Origin: Streptomyces sp. ISL-43
GTDB taxonomy: Bacteria; Actinomycetota; Actinomycetes; Streptomycetales; Streptomycetaceae
DNA: 64,000 nucleotides
Direction: 5' to 3'
Assembly: GCF_018614195.1 (NCBI RefSeq)
Contig: NZ_JAGGOT010000091.1
Span: 1 to 64,000 of the forward strand
The notes beneath the pieces were generated by a model that saw only the letters and a list, made by a program, of their open reading frames with translations, made no database searches and was not told the origin of the DNA. Both the position numbers and the translations under genes were made by a program. Below are positions 16,664-25,784 of the stretch, piece after piece; within the stretch, counting starts at the first letter, position 1, and the number at the start of each line of letters is the position of its first letter.

Positions 16664-17920
16664 ATGACACTCCCGGCACAACGGCACGGCACGGGCGCCG
16701 ACCCCGGCAAGGAACTCGCCGACCCGGCCTTCTGGCAAGCGCCCCCCGCCCACCGCCTGGCCGCGTTCGCCCGCCTGCGGGCCCTCGACTCCCCCGTGTT
16801 CGTCCCCGAAGGGACCGGGCACTGGGCCCTCGTACGGCACGCGGACGTGCAGGAGGCGAGCCGGCTCCCCAAGGTGTTCGCCAGCGCGCCCGGGGTGACC
16901 ACGCCCGAGCCGGCCGGGTGGGTGCGGGCGCTGTTCGGGGACTCGATGGTCAACCTGGACGGGGCGGACCACGCCCAGCTGCGCAAGATCGTGCAGCGGG
17001 CCTTCACGCCCCGCCTGCTGGCGGCGGCGGAGGCGGACATCCACGCGGTGGCGGCCCGCATCGTGGACGACGTACTGGCGGAGCGGCCGGACGAGTTCGT
17101 CTCGGCGGTTGCCTCCCGGCTGCCCCTGGAGGTCATCTGCAACATGATGGGGATCCCGGAGCGCTACCGCGCCGAGATCGCCGACCGCGTCAACCACGCC
17201 TCCGAGAACATCGGCGTGGAGCGGCGCCTGACGGCCCGGCTGCGGATGCCCGGGCGCGGACTGCGGGCCCTGGCCCGGATGCAGCGGATGGTGGCGGGCA
17301 TCGGACGGGAGCGGCGCAAGAACCCCACCGACGACCTGATCTCGGCGCTGGTCTGCGCGAACGTGGACGGCCAGGCGCTCGGAGCCAGACAACTCGGCGC
17401 CTTCTTCTCCCTGTTGATGGTGGCGGGGGTGGAGACGACCCGCAACGCCATCACGCACGGCCTGACCCTGCTCACCGACAACCCCGACCAACGCGACCTG
17501 CTGCTCGGGGACTTCGAGGCGCACGCGGACGGGGCGGTCGACGAGATGATCCGCCACTCCACGCCGATCATCCAGTTCCGCCGGACGGTCGTCGCCGAAC
17601 ACACCTTGGGCGGGCACCTGTTCACCCCCGGCGACAAGGTGGTGCTGTACTACGCCTCCGCCAACCGCGACGAGGCGCTCTTCCCCGACCCGGACGCCTT
17701 CGACATCACCCGCTCCCCCAATCCCCACCTAGGGTTCGGCGGCGGCGGACCGCACTTCTGCCTGGGCGCGCACCTGGCCCGGGTGGAGATGAAGGCGCTC
17801 TTCCGCGAGCTGCTGACCCGCCCGGTCGGCCTGCGCGCGGTCGGCCTGCCCGATCTCGCGGGGTCCAGCTTCGACAACCGGGTCCGCTCGCTGCGCTTCG
17901 CCTTCGAACGGCCCGCGTAG
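16664..17920 (+). CDS. cytochrome P450
   Basis: Bacterial P450 of 418 residues. The heme-binding loop is FGGGGPHFCLGAHLAR with thiolate ligand Cys366. The I-helix oxygen-activation motif is MVAGVETTRN, and the K-helix ExxR is EMIRHS. The GGGGPHFCLGAHLAR form is typical of the CYP125/CYP124/CYP142 group that hydroxylates sterol side chains or lipids, but substrate cannot be assigned. ATG at 16664 follows GGAGGCAGGCC. No ferredoxin or biosynthetic genes adjoin it, so its redox partner lies elsewhere. Confidence 0.95.
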   Translation: MTLPAQRHGTGADPGKELADPAFWQAPPAHRLAAFARLRALDSPVFVPEGTGHWALVRHADVQEASRLPKVFASAPGVTTPEPAGWVRALFGDSMVNLDGADHAQLRKIVQRAFTPRLLAAAEADIHAVAARIVDDVLAERPDEFVSAVASRLPLEVICNMMGIPERYRAEIADRVNHASENIGVERRLTARLRMPGRGLRALARMQRMVAGIGRERRKNPTDDLISALVCANVDGQALGARQLGAFFSLLMVAGVETTRNAITHGLTLLTDNPDQRDLLLGDFEAHADGAVDEMIRHSTPIIQFRRTVVAEHTLGGHLFTPGDKVVLYYASANRDEALFPDPDAFDITRSPNPHLGFGGGGPHFCLGAHLARVEMKALFRELLTRPVGLRAVGLPDLAGSSFDNRVRSLRFAFERPA

Positions 17921-18080
17921 CCCGCCCGCAGGACGGCGCCGCGGAACGGCTCGCAGGCGCGGTCTTCCGGCACGGTCCCGAAAGACCGCGCCGGAAGGCG
18001 GACCGGCCACCGGGCAGGCTGGGAGCCCGGCGGCCGGCGCGGGGCCCCCTGTACGCGGACGGGGGGCGCGGACGCGGGCG

Positions 18081-18575
18081 CTACTTCTGCAGGCGCCGCA
18101 CCGCGAGGACGGCGTGGGCGCTGCCGGTGAGCACCGACTCGTCGCCCGCGAACGCCTGCAGCGTCTCCGGCGCGACGGGCAGGCCGGGGGCCGCCTCGGG
18201 CCAGGCGCGCGTGGCGAAGAGGAAGTACGCCTGGCCGCTGTCGTCCGCCGCCTTGACCCACTCCGGCGGGGCGATGCACTTCGCGTTCATGCCCGGCAGG
18301 GTCAGCGCGATCTGGTTGCCCTCCAGGAGGATCTGCACCGGGAAGGCGGCCGGGTTGCGAACGCCGTCCATCACCACGTCGCCGATGGGCAGCCCGATCT
18401 CCTCCAGCAGCCCGCGGGCCGCCGCCTCGCTCGCCGCCGGTCCGTCGGGGCCGTCCCCGAGGATGTAGGCGAGGAGGTAGGGAATGTCGTGCGCCTCTTC
18501 GGGGTCGCCGATCCACGCGAGCACCGAAAGGGTACCGAGCTTGGAGCGGTCGATTTCGGCTTGGGTAGAAGTCAT
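18081..18575 (-). CDS. conserved hypothetical protein (probable DUF5949)
   Basis: A 164-residue soluble protein with the conserved opening GTLSVLAWIGDPEEAHDIPY and a C-terminal half ending VLTGSAHAVLAVRRLQK. It resembles Streptomyces proteins filed under DUF5949; that name is from memory. ATG at 18575 has AAGGTG upstream and removes a 16-residue poor extension. No catalytic motif is recognised. It is followed, in the same direction, by nothing closer than the convergent P450, and preceded by a lipoprotein gene. Confidence 0.8.
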   Translation of the reverse strand: MTSTQAEIDRSKLGTLSVLAWIGDPEEAHDIPYLLAYILGDGPDGPAASEAAARGLLEEIGLPIGDVVMDGVRNPAAFPVQILLEGNQIALTLPGMNAKCIAPPEWVKAADDSGQAYFLFATRAWPEAAPGLPVAPETLQAFAGDESVLTGSAHAVLAVRRLQK

Positions 18576-18632
18576 GCGCCGCACCTTAGTGGTCCGACCC
18601 CCGGCTCCTTGACGGCGTTTCACCCAGCTGGG

Positions 18633-19250
18633 CTAGACCGCCCAGAATCCACCTCCGGAATTCGCCTGCATGTTCGCGTCCTGGTACTGGAGCCGCACGA
18701 TGCGGGTGTTTTCCGGAATTTCGAACACCACCCATCCTTCGGCCCGCTCACCGACCGCGAGCGAATCGAAGACGAGCGGTTTGCCGGTCGTGAGCTCACC
18801 GGTGGGCACCACCGCGTGGCGCTGCCCCGCGCCGTCGAGCGCCCACATGCGCCCGAGGGCCCCGTACGAGGCCCCGCCGACGTTGACGAACGACATCGAG
18901 GCGGCCACCCAGCGCTTGCCGGCCGCCGGGGCGAAGTTCTTCTCCACGGAGACCGCGGGGTCGACGTAGGCATTGAGGACCACCTGGAGGTGGCGGCCGA
19001 ACTCCCGGCCCTTGACCCGTACGGAGTCACCCACATGGGCATCCTTCGACGCCGTCCGCCCCACCCCCTCCCGCTCCGGCCCTGGATCGTCCCCAGCGCC
19101 CGGCGCGCCGTCGTCCACCGGTACGGCGGGCACCGCGGCGGGGGCGAGCGCGGCCCCCTCAGGGGCGCCGGAACAGGCCGTGGCACCGAACAGCAGGAGC
19201 GGGAGGACGACGGCGGCGGCGAGTGCGGAAGCGGGTGCGGAGCGACGCAT
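18633..19250 (-). CDS. secreted lipoprotein with DUF4352-like domain
   Basis: A 205-residue protein with a lipoprotein signal peptide (lipobox GATAC at about residues 20-24) and a C-terminal immunoglobulin-like domain from about residue 70. The pattern GDSVRVKG...AAGKRWVAASMSFVNVGG...FDSLAVGERAEGWVVFEIPE is characteristic of DUF4352/MPT63-like telokin folds. ATG at 19250 has GAAGGGATC upstream; longer frames to the right lack signal-peptide logic. It is transcribed divergently from the gene at 19414, with 163 bases between. Extracellular, function unknown. Confidence 0.82.
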   Translation of the reverse strand: MRRSAPASALAAAVVLPLLLFGATACSGAPEGAALAPAAVPAVPVDDGAPGAGDDPGPEREGVGRTASKDAHVGDSVRVKGREFGRHLQVVLNAYVDPAVSVEKNFAPAAGKRWVAASMSFVNVGGASYGALGRMWALDGAGQRHAVVPTGELTTGKPLVFDSLAVGERAEGWVVFEIPENTRIVRLQYQDANMQANSGGGFWAV

Positions 19251-19413
19251 GCGGGATCCCTTCGGGGATCTTCGGGGACGTATTCCGGCCAGTCTCACGC
19301 GCCCGAGCGGGCAATTGCACACACCGACACGAGCGCACGGAACGCATTGCCCCCCATATGCCAGCACAATGCGTTCCGGCGGTTCCCGCCAACCGGATCC
19401 ATCTGGAGGAAGA

Positions 19414-19857
19414 ATGCGCACGCCCGCCCGCCGAATGGCACTGGCAATCCTCTCCGCACTGGCCGCCACCGCGGTATTCACCGTCCCGGCCGGGGCCACC
19501 GTTTTCGACCAAGGCATTTCCGTGAATGAAGACGCTCACATCGCCGAGGACGGCGCCGTCACCCTCTCCGGCACCTACCACTGCGAGCAGGCGTCACCCA
19601 TGGGGGCGATGCAGATCAAGGCGACCGTCGTACAGGACGGCACCCACCTCAGCATCGGCGCGGAGGAGGTCGTCTGCGACGGCACGGAGCGCCGGTGGGT
19701 GGCCCACGCGCCGGGCTTCCTCGCGGGCGTGCACCCGGGCCGCGCGACGGTCACCGGGGAGCTCCAGGAGATTCACCTCTCGGGGAACCTGATGCCGCGG
19801 TCGGTGGACACCGTCGCCCAGGACACGCAGGACGTCGAGGTCCACGGGGAGCGCTGA
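19414..19857 (+). CDS. secreted DUF6299-like protein
   Basis: A 147-residue exported protein with a clear signal peptide (MRTPARRMALAILSALAATA, cleavage near AGA-TVF) and a mature all-beta domain with one conserved cysteine pair (Cys in TYHCEQ and VVCDGTERRW). The pattern AEDGAVTLSGTYHC...VCDGTERRWVA resembles small secreted Streptomyces proteins listed as DUF6299 (name from memory). ATG at 19414 is preceded by GGAGGA. A hairpin terminator follows. Function unknown. Confidence 0.82.
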   Translation: MRTPARRMALAILSALAATAVFTVPAGATVFDQGISVNEDAHIAEDGAVTLSGTYHCEQASPMGAMQIKATVVQDGTHLSIGAEEVVCDGTERRWVAHAPGFLAGVHPGRATVTGELQEIHLSGNLMPRSVDTVAQDTQDVEVHGER

Positions 19858-19890
19858 GCGACAACGGTCCCGTGTCACGCGCCCGCCCGT

Positions 19891-19910
19891 CCGGTAGCCG
19901 CCGCTACCGG
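19891..19910 (+). terminator. hairpin after the DUF6299-like gene
   Basis: ccggtagc and its exact complement gctaccgg flank a 4-base loop, 34 bases past the stop of the secreted protein gene. No T-run follows, as is usual in Streptomyces. Confidence 0.6.
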
Positions 19911-19998
19911 GACCGGGCGCTCGGGGCCGGCCACCGCCCGGGCCTCGGCGCCGGACAGCACGCCGGCACCCGCACCCGCACCCGCACCCGGAGCACGG

Positions 19999-20166
19999 TC
20001 AGCGGCACTCGGGTGCCACGGCCGTCATCGACATGAAGGCCACCGTCCGGCACCCCGGGTCCGAGTGGGGGCGCCCGGTCGTCCAGTCCACCGCCTTGGG
20101 CACCCCGGCGGCGAACAGCAGCAGCGCCAGGACACCCGTCACCGCACGCTTGCTCAGGCGGCGCAC
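19999..20166 (-). CDS. possible small secreted or membrane peptide
   Basis: A 55-codon frame starting GTG at 20166 encodes a basic start, one hydrophobic stretch (AVTGVLALLLFAAGVPKAVD) and a tail with two cysteines that ends MTAVAPECR. Codon use is coding-like (strong third-position GC), and the arrangement resembles small exported peptides. No clear ribosome-binding site is seen. It lies 80 bases downstream of the phosphatase stop, same strand. Tentative. Confidence 0.4.
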   Translation of the reverse strand: MRRLSKRAVTGVLALLLFAAGVPKAVDWTTGRPHSDPGCRTVAFMSMTAVAPECR

Positions 20167-20245
20167 GGCGAAATCCGCGAAGTCCGTTTCATGGCCGCAT
20201 CATCGCCCCGTGCCGGGAGTCCCACAACTCGACGTGACGCACCGG

Positions 20246-22348
20246 TCACGGTGCGTTCCGTGCCGCGCTGCCCGCCGCGTCGAACTCGCACCACACCGCC
20301 TTGCCGTCGCCCCGGGACTCCACCCCCCAGTGCGTGGCCAGCGCGTCCACCAGCAGCAGGCCGCGCCCGGTCGTCGCCGACTCCCCCGGGGTGCGCCTGC
20401 GCGGCCACACGCTGGAGCGGTCCTTGACCCAGAGCCGGATCCGCCGGACCGGCTCCGGCAGCACCTCCATCGTCAGCACCGCCCCGCCGTCCGTGTGCAG
20501 CAGGGCGTTGACCAGCAGTTCTCCCGCCGCCAGCTCCACGTCGTCGGCGAGCTCCGGCATGCCCCAGTCGCGCAGCGCCTGCCGCAGGGCGTAGCGGGCC
20601 TCCGAGAGCCCCTCGGGGTCCGCCTGGTGGACGTACTGGTGGATGCGCGGGGCCCGGTGGGTGCCCGGGTCGGGGGCCCGGCGCAGGACCAGCAGGGCCA
20701 CGTCGTCGCCGGAGCCCCAGCGCTCCCACAGCCGGTCGGAGAGGTGGTCGGCGAGCGCCCCGGCCTCCTGCGGGCCGCTGCGGACCGCGTGGGCGAGGGC
20801 CTCCATGCCCTGGGTGATGGCGGTGCCGGGCTCCTCCACCAGGCCGTCGGTGCACAGCACGAGCGTCTCCCCGGGGACCAGGTCGAGGCGGGTCTCGGGG
20901 AACTCCTCCCGCTCGAAGAGCGTGGCCAGCCCGAGCGGCAGGCCGCCGCGCACGTTGGGCCAGCCCGTTCGCCCGTCCGTGTGCCGGATCAGCGGGCCGA
21001 GGTGGCCCGCGCGGACCGCCCGTACCCCGCCGGTCTCCAGGTCCACTTGCGCGTACATGCAGGTCGCGAACCGTTCGGTGTCCAGCTCGGCGAGGAAGCG
21101 CGAGGCGCGCGCCAGGACGGTCGACGGCGAATGTCCCTCGCCCGCGTACGCCCGCAGCGCGATGCGGAGCTGGCCCATGATGGCGGCCGCGTGCGTGTCG
21201 TGGCCCTGTACGTCGCCCACCACGATGCCGACGCGGTCGCGGGGCAGCGCGATCACGTCGTACCAGTCGCCGCCGACCTCGCGCCCGCTCCAGGCGGAGT
21301 GGTAGCGCACGGCGATCTCCCCGCCGGTGATCTCGGGGATGCGGCGCGGCAGCATCATCGCCTGCAGGCCGGTGGCGAACTCCCGCTCCTGGTCGAAGAG
21401 GAGCGCCCGCTGCAGCGACTGGGCGACGATGCCGGCCAGGCCGAGGCACAGGTTCTGCTCCTCGGGGCTGAACTCGGTGCGCCGCCGGTAGAACAGCACG
21501 AGCCCGCCGATGGCCTTGGCCTGCGCGATCAGCGGCAGGTAGGCGGCCGCGTCATAGCGGATGTGGTTCAGGTAGTCGGAGAGGAGCGGGAACTCCTCCG
21601 AGAGCTCGGCGAGCGAGGTGACGAAACGTGCCTTCCTGGTGATCACCGCACGCGACAGCGGCAGCGAGCCGTCCAGCCGGGTGAACTTGCGCTCGCTGAG
21701 TATCTCCAGGGACTCCCCGCTCAGCGCGATGATCTTGATGGTGCCGCCCTCGACCAGGCCGAGGGCCAGGCCCTCCGCGCCGAGCCGCTCCAGCGCGCCC
21801 GCGCCCGTCAGGGCGGCCGTCACGTCGTCGACCGTCACCGCCCGCGACAGGGCCTCGGTGGTCCGCTGGACGATGGTGGCCTGCTGGGCGCGCGCCGACT
21901 CCAGCTTCCGCAGCACCGTGAGGTGGGCGAGCTCGGCCGTCGCGTCCCGGACGATGCCGAGGATCCGTACGGGCTGCCCCTCCCCGTCCCGGACCACCCG
22001 GCCCTGGGTGTGCGTCCACTGGTCGCGGCCGTCGCGCCGCCGCACCGTGAAGTACTGGCCGTACGTCTCCTGCCCGCCCTCCAGCGCCGCCAGGACGGCG
22101 TCCGCGAGCCGCGCGCTGTCGTCGGCCGGGATCCGCAGCCCCAGCCCCTCGGGGGTCTGGTCGAATCCTTCCGGATCCAGGTCGAATACCGTCATCCCGG
22201 CCTCGTCCAGCACCAGCGTCCCGGCGGTGAGGTCCCACTCGAAGCTGCCCATGCCGTTGAGCGCGAGCCGCTCACCGGGTCCGGTGAGAGGGCTCGCGGG
22301 GCTCTCCGGCCTCTTGTCGCGTCGCTCCGCCGCTGCCACGAGACTCAC
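20246..22348 (-). CDS. PAS-GAF-SpoIIE phosphatase with C-terminal HATPase domain
   Basis: A 700-residue signalling protein. From the N-terminus: a PAS domain (about 30-140, SFEWDLTAGTLVLDEAGM), a GAF domain (160-320), a PP2C/SpoIIE serine phosphatase domain (350-560; metal-binding GGDWYDV and GDVQGHD motifs, LCTDGLVEEPG, GDDVALLVL) and a histidine-kinase-like ATPase domain (580-700; ELLVNALLHT N-box and TTGRGLLLVD G-box) like anti-sigma kinases. It may both dephosphorylate and phosphorylate anti-sigma antagonists. GTG at 22348 is chosen because it leaves 5 bases after the upstream stop and has AGGTGGT nearby. It is likely co-translated with the repeat protein upstream. Confidence 0.9.
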   Translation of the reverse strand: MSLVAAAERRDKRPESPASPLTGPGERLALNGMGSFEWDLTAGTLVLDEAGMTVFDLDPEGFDQTPEGLGLRIPADDSARLADAVLAALEGGQETYGQYFTVRRRDGRDQWTHTQGRVVRDGEGQPVRILGIVRDATAELAHLTVLRKLESARAQQATIVQRTTEALSRAVTVDDVTAALTGAGALERLGAEGLALGLVEGGTIKIIALSGESLEILSERKFTRLDGSLPLSRAVITRKARFVTSLAELSEEFPLLSDYLNHIRYDAAAYLPLIAQAKAIGGLVLFYRRRTEFSPEEQNLCLGLAGIVAQSLQRALLFDQEREFATGLQAMMLPRRIPEITGGEIAVRYHSAWSGREVGGDWYDVIALPRDRVGIVVGDVQGHDTHAAAIMGQLRIALRAYAGEGHSPSTVLARASRFLAELDTERFATCMYAQVDLETGGVRAVRAGHLGPLIRHTDGRTGWPNVRGGLPLGLATLFEREEFPETRLDLVPGETLVLCTDGLVEEPGTAITQGMEALAHAVRSGPQEAGALADHLSDRLWERWGSGDDVALLVLRRAPDPGTHRAPRIHQYVHQADPEGLSEARYALRQALRDWGMPELADDVELAAGELLVNALLHTDGGAVLTMEVLPEPVRRIRLWVKDRSSVWPRRRTPGESATTGRGLLLVDALATHWGVESRGDGKAVWCEFDAAGSAARNAP

Positions 22349-22353
22349 ACCAC

Positions 22354-22692
22354 CTAACGGCCGGGCCAGCACGGCTGGGAAATGAGCCGCTCCCACTCCT
22401 CGTCAGGATGCCCCGGAAGAGTGCGACCGGCCTCCCGCCAGCGTTTGACGAGCGAGAGGTAGATCGTCGAGGGGTCGTACGGGGCGTTCGGGTACGAGTC
22501 CTGCGGGTACGGAGCCTGCGGGTACGGAGCCTGCGGGAACGAGCCCTGCGGGAACGAGCCCTGCGGGAACGAGTCCTGCGGGTACGGGGCGCTCGGATGC
22601 GCGGGCGCCGCCCTCGCCGTGGCGGGCTGTTCCGCACGGCTGGCGGGAATCCTCACCCAGCCGCGCCCGCCCTGTGCTCGCTCAGCGCTCAT
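22354..22692 (-). CDS. small FPQGS/YPQ-repeat protein upstream of SpoIIE phosphatase
   Basis: A 112-residue soluble protein. Residues about 34-72 are a run of pentapeptide-like units (PYPQD, SFPQG, SFPQG, SFPQA, PYPQA, PYPQD, SYPNA). The C-terminal 40 residues are conserved-looking and aromatic (PSTIYLSLVKRWREAGRTLP, then EEWERLI). No signal peptide. ATG at 22692; stop 5 bases before the phosphatase start, so the two are coupled. The low-complexity repeat could mediate multimerisation or phase-separating contacts; that is speculation. Function unknown. Confidence 0.7.
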   Translation of the reverse strand: MSAERAQGGRGWVRIPASRAEQPATARAAPAHPSAPYPQDSFPQGSFPQGSFPQAPYPQAPYPQDSYPNAPYDPSTIYLSLVKRWREAGRTLPGHPDEEWERLISQPCWPGR

Positions 22693-22704
22693 CGCGGACC
22701 CCTC

Positions 22705-23979
22705 TCACGCTCTGTGCCCGGCCGCCGGAGCCCGGTCGGCCCGCGACGCACGGGGGGAACCCGACCGCGGGCCGGCGGCGCCCAGCCGCTTGCGGACGCC
22801 TGAGACCAGTCTCCCCGCCGTGAAGCCGGCGCCGTGTACGAATCGCATGGAAGGGCCGAATGAGGGAGCCGTCAACAGCCCCGCGAAGAACAGCCCGGGC
22901 CACGAGGACTCGAATCCGGAACTCAGCTCCGGCGTCGAGCCCTCTCCCACGGTGACCAGCGCGGCCCGCAGCCCCGCGTCGAGCAGCTCCAGCCGGGCCA
23001 GGTCCGGGGTGAACCCGGTCGCCGCGATCACGTGCGCGGTGTCCAGTACGACGGACTCCCCGGCGGCGGTGCTCAGCCCGAGCCGGGTCCGCTCACCGGC
23101 CGCGGCCGCCCGGTGCAGCCGGTGCCCGAGCAGGACCGGGACCCGCCGCTCGAAGCGCTCCCGCAGCCACCAGGCTCCGGCCGGGCCCAGCGCGGTCGCC
23201 GCGATCCGCTCCCGAGTCGGCGCGGGCAGCCGGCGCACCGCCCAGGGCAGCTCCGACCAGGCCCAGCTGCGCCAGCCGGTACCCAGGCCACTGTGCGGGT
23301 CGCGCAGGGCCCGCAGCGGGGGCCGCCGCAGCGGCTGCGGCACGCTGTTCCAGTTCAGCCGGGCGCGCCGGGCGACGAGGCAGGGCCGGGCCCCGTTCTC
23401 CGCGAGCAGGGCGGCGGTCTCCAGGGCCGCCTGCCCGGCGCCGAGCACGGCGACCTCGCGGCCGGCGAAGCGGGTCAGGTCGCGGTGGCCGCTGCTGTGC
23501 GAGTAGTGGGCCGCGGGCAGCTCCCGAAGCGCGTCGGGGTACCGGACGAACGGCATGACGCCCACGGCCAGCGCGACGGTCCGGGCGAGCAGGGGTGGCC
23601 CCTCGGCTGTGCGGATCCTGAATCCCTCGCCCTGCGGCGTGACTTCGGTGACGGTCGCCTCCTCCACGGGGGGTGCGGCGTGCCGGGCGAACCAGAGCCC
23701 GTAGGAGCTGAACGTCCCGATGGGCAGCGGAGTTCCGTGTTCGGCGGCGATGCCGCGGTCCGCGCAGTACTCGGCCAGCGTGTACCGCCCGCCGGGCGCG
23801 GACAGGTTGGAGGACCACGGCTCCGACTTCAGGTACATGCCGTCGGGCATGTGATCCCGCCACGAGGCCATGGGCCGCCCGAGCACCCGTACCCCGAGTC
23901 CCGCACCGGCCGCGTGGGCGGCGATCGAGAGCCCGTACGGCCCCGCTCCGACCACCACGAGATCGTCCATCCGCGTCAC
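22705..23979 (-). CDS. FAD-dependent oxidoreductase / lysine N6-monooxygenase-like
   Basis: A 424-residue flavoprotein. The FAD-binding Rossmann motif is VVVGAGPYGLSIAAHAAG at the N-terminus and an NAD(P)H-binding GAGQAALETAALL lies near residue 200; the ATGF motif (VIAATGFTPDL) is near 355. This is the layout of class B flavin monooxygenases and ornithine/lysine N-hydroxylases. GTG at 23979 is chosen because AAGGA sits correctly spaced before it; TTG and GTG codons further upstream lack a site. Substrate unknown. It lies between the phosphatase unit and the polysaccharide locus, without obvious ties to either. Confidence 0.85.
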   Translation of the reverse strand: MTRMDDLVVVGAGPYGLSIAAHAAGAGLGVRVLGRPMASWRDHMPDGMYLKSEPWSSNLSAPGGRYTLAEYCADRGIAAEHGTPLPIGTFSSYGLWFARHAAPPVEEATVTEVTPQGEGFRIRTAEGPPLLARTVALAVGVMPFVRYPDALRELPAAHYSHSSGHRDLTRFAGREVAVLGAGQAALETAALLAENGARPCLVARRARLNWNSVPQPLRRPPLRALRDPHSGLGTGWRSWAWSELPWAVRRLPAPTRERIAATALGPAGAWWLRERFERRVPVLLGHRLHRAAAAGERTRLGLSTAAGESVVLDTAHVIAATGFTPDLARLELLDAGLRAALVTVGEGSTPELSSGFESSWPGLFFAGLLTAPSFGPSMRFVHGAGFTAGRLVSGVRKRLGAAGPRSGSPRASRADRAPAAGHRA

Positions 23980-24047
23980 GCTGTCCTTCCAGTCCCATGG
24001 TTCGTCCACCAACGCCCGCGTCCCGGGCCCGTCACCGGGTCAGGAGC

Positions 24048-25652
24048 TCACCGGGTCACCAATTCGTCCGGCTCGGCCGGCGCCTCCGGCGGGGCGGGCC
24101 GGGAGGCGGGCGCCGCGGGCAGGTCGCGGCTGCGCTGGCGCGGGGCGCGGACCACCGCGCGCGCCCTGCGGCGGCCGTGTTCGGGGACACCGCGCAGCAT
24201 CCGCCCGGCCTTCCCCGCTCCCCGGACCAGGAACGCGGCGAGCATCGCCAGGAAGGGCAGCGGGTCGTCGGCGGCGAACCAGGCCGCCTCCACGCGACCC
24301 CGCTCCACCCGCGGTGCCACCCGTACGGGCCCCGGGACCTCGGCGCGCACCGGCCCGGGCCCGGCTTCCGCCTTGCGTCCCCCGGGTACGACCGGCCGCG
24401 CGGCCCCGGCGGGGCCGCCGCGTCCGGCCGGCAGCACCGGCCGGCCTGCAGCCGCCGGGCCGCCGACCTGCCGGCGGGCGGCCTCCCGAGGCGCCGGGGG
24501 CACGGTGGGGGCGGTGGGGGCGGTGGGCGCGGCCGGCGCGGTCTCGGCGGACCGCCGCCGAAGCCGCCATCCGCCGCGCAGCGCCGCGAGGAGGGCGTAG
24601 TTCTCCGCCACGAAGACCCGGCCCGGGCCGCCGGACGGCTCCGGGACCCGTTGGCCCGTCAGGTCCAGGTACATCGCCCGGACCACGTCCAGGCCGCCCG
24701 CGTCCGTGAAGAGCCGGAACTGCGCCCCCGGCCGGGGGTTGAAGTCCACCAGCCGGAAGACGCCCCGCTCGTCCCGGCGGAAGTCCAGGTCCAGGATCCC
24801 CTGGTAGCCGAGCCGTTCGGCGAGGCGCAGCCCGGCCTCCTCCACCGCCGGGTCCGGCAGCCACCGCCCGACCGCCGTCAGTCCCGTCCGGACCGGCCAG
24901 GACAGCTCCTTGCGCCCCGAACCGGTGATCAGCGGGTGACCGCCCCGGGCGAACGCTCCGTGGAAGAACCAGTCGGTGTCCGGCCCGGCCGGCAGGAACC
25001 GCTGGAGCAGCAGCCGGCTCCCCGCCTCCGCCGAGCGCTCGTACAGCCGCCGCGCTTCGGTGGCCGCGTGGACCAGAGTGGTGCTGCGCAGGCCCGAGCC
25101 GGAAGGCAGCAGCCACGGCCGGCTCCACTTGGCGATCACCGGCAGGCCCAGCCGCCAGGCGACCTCCGCCGCCTCGGCCCCGCTCGCCGGGATCACGGTC
25201 TCCGGATGCGGGACGTCCCACCGGGCGCACAGCCGGGACAGCTCGGCCTTGTCCGCGACCCGCGCGGGCAGGTTGTCGGGCTGATGGGGAATCCGGAAAC
25301 GGTCCGTCAGCATCGGCGCGACCCGCGACACCGCGATCGCGCTCAGATCGTCCATCGCGATGAGCACCGCCGGGCGCCCGATCCGCTCGGAGACCCCGGT
25401 CAGGCACTCCAGCAGCGCTTCGGGCGCCTCGGGGTCGAGCCCGCCGGACGGCCCGGGATGCACGGCACGCAAATAGCGCGAACGCCCCATGGGACCTCCC
25501 CCGGCCTCGACGACGGCATGGACCTCCACGCCCTCCCGCCCAAGGGATCTGACGGCGCCGAGGGTTCCGTGGTGGAACGGATTCCGATCGAGTCTGAGCA
25601 GAACTGCGGGCACTTGGCTGGGATGCGCGTACATGGAAGCGGTGTCTTTCAC
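24048..25652 (-). CDS. ATP-grasp carboxylate-amine ligase-like protein
   Basis: A 534-residue protein. Residues about 15-360 form an ATP-grasp fold: central-domain LPVIAKWSRPWLL, the Mg-binding ILDLDFRRDERGVFRLVDFN with NPRPGAQF (DxN/NPR motif). The remaining 170 residues are Ala/Pro/Arg-rich and low-complexity up to a short hydrophobic stretch (FLAMLAAFLVRGAGKAGRML). ATP-grasp enzymes join a carboxylate to an amine or similar nucleophile. It starts the leftward side of the polysaccharide locus and diverges from the mannanase-like gene (133 bases between). It could add amino-acid or acyl groups to the polymer (inference). GTG at 25652; no strong ribosome-binding site. Confidence 0.8.
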   Translation of the reverse strand: MKDTASMYAHPSQVPAVLLRLDRNPFHHGTLGAVRSLGREGVEVHAVVEAGGGPMGRSRYLRAVHPGPSGGLDPEAPEALLECLTGVSERIGRPAVLIAMDDLSAIAVSRVAPMLTDRFRIPHQPDNLPARVADKAELSRLCARWDVPHPETVIPASGAEAAEVAWRLGLPVIAKWSRPWLLPSGSGLRSTTLVHAATEARRLYERSAEAGSRLLLQRFLPAGPDTDWFFHGAFARGGHPLITGSGRKELSWPVRTGLTAVGRWLPDPAVEEAGLRLAERLGYQGILDLDFRRDERGVFRLVDFNPRPGAQFRLFTDAGGLDVVRAMYLDLTGQRVPEPSGGPGRVFVAENYALLAALRGGWRLRRRSAETAPAAPTAPTAPTVPPAPREAARRQVGGPAAAGRPVLPAGRGGPAGAARPVVPGGRKAEAGPGPVRAEVPGPVRVAPRVERGRVEAAWFAADDPLPFLAMLAAFLVRGAGKAGRMLRGVPEHGRRRARAVVRAPRQRSRDLPAAPASRPAPPEAPAEPDELVTR

Positions 25653-25784
25653 CTAGTCGGACCAAGCAAGGAGTGTGCGCACCTGCGAATGGCCTAGGAG
25701 GAGATCCCCGGACAGGCCATTCGTCAGATCTGATGTCTAACGTCTTTGGTAAGCACACCGATTCAGGAAAGCTCGGGAGACGCC

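Noticed and set aside
16664-17920. P450 as part of a natural-product cluster
   Set aside because: No synthase, tailoring or resistance genes adjoin it; neighbours are LtrA family and small conserved proteins.
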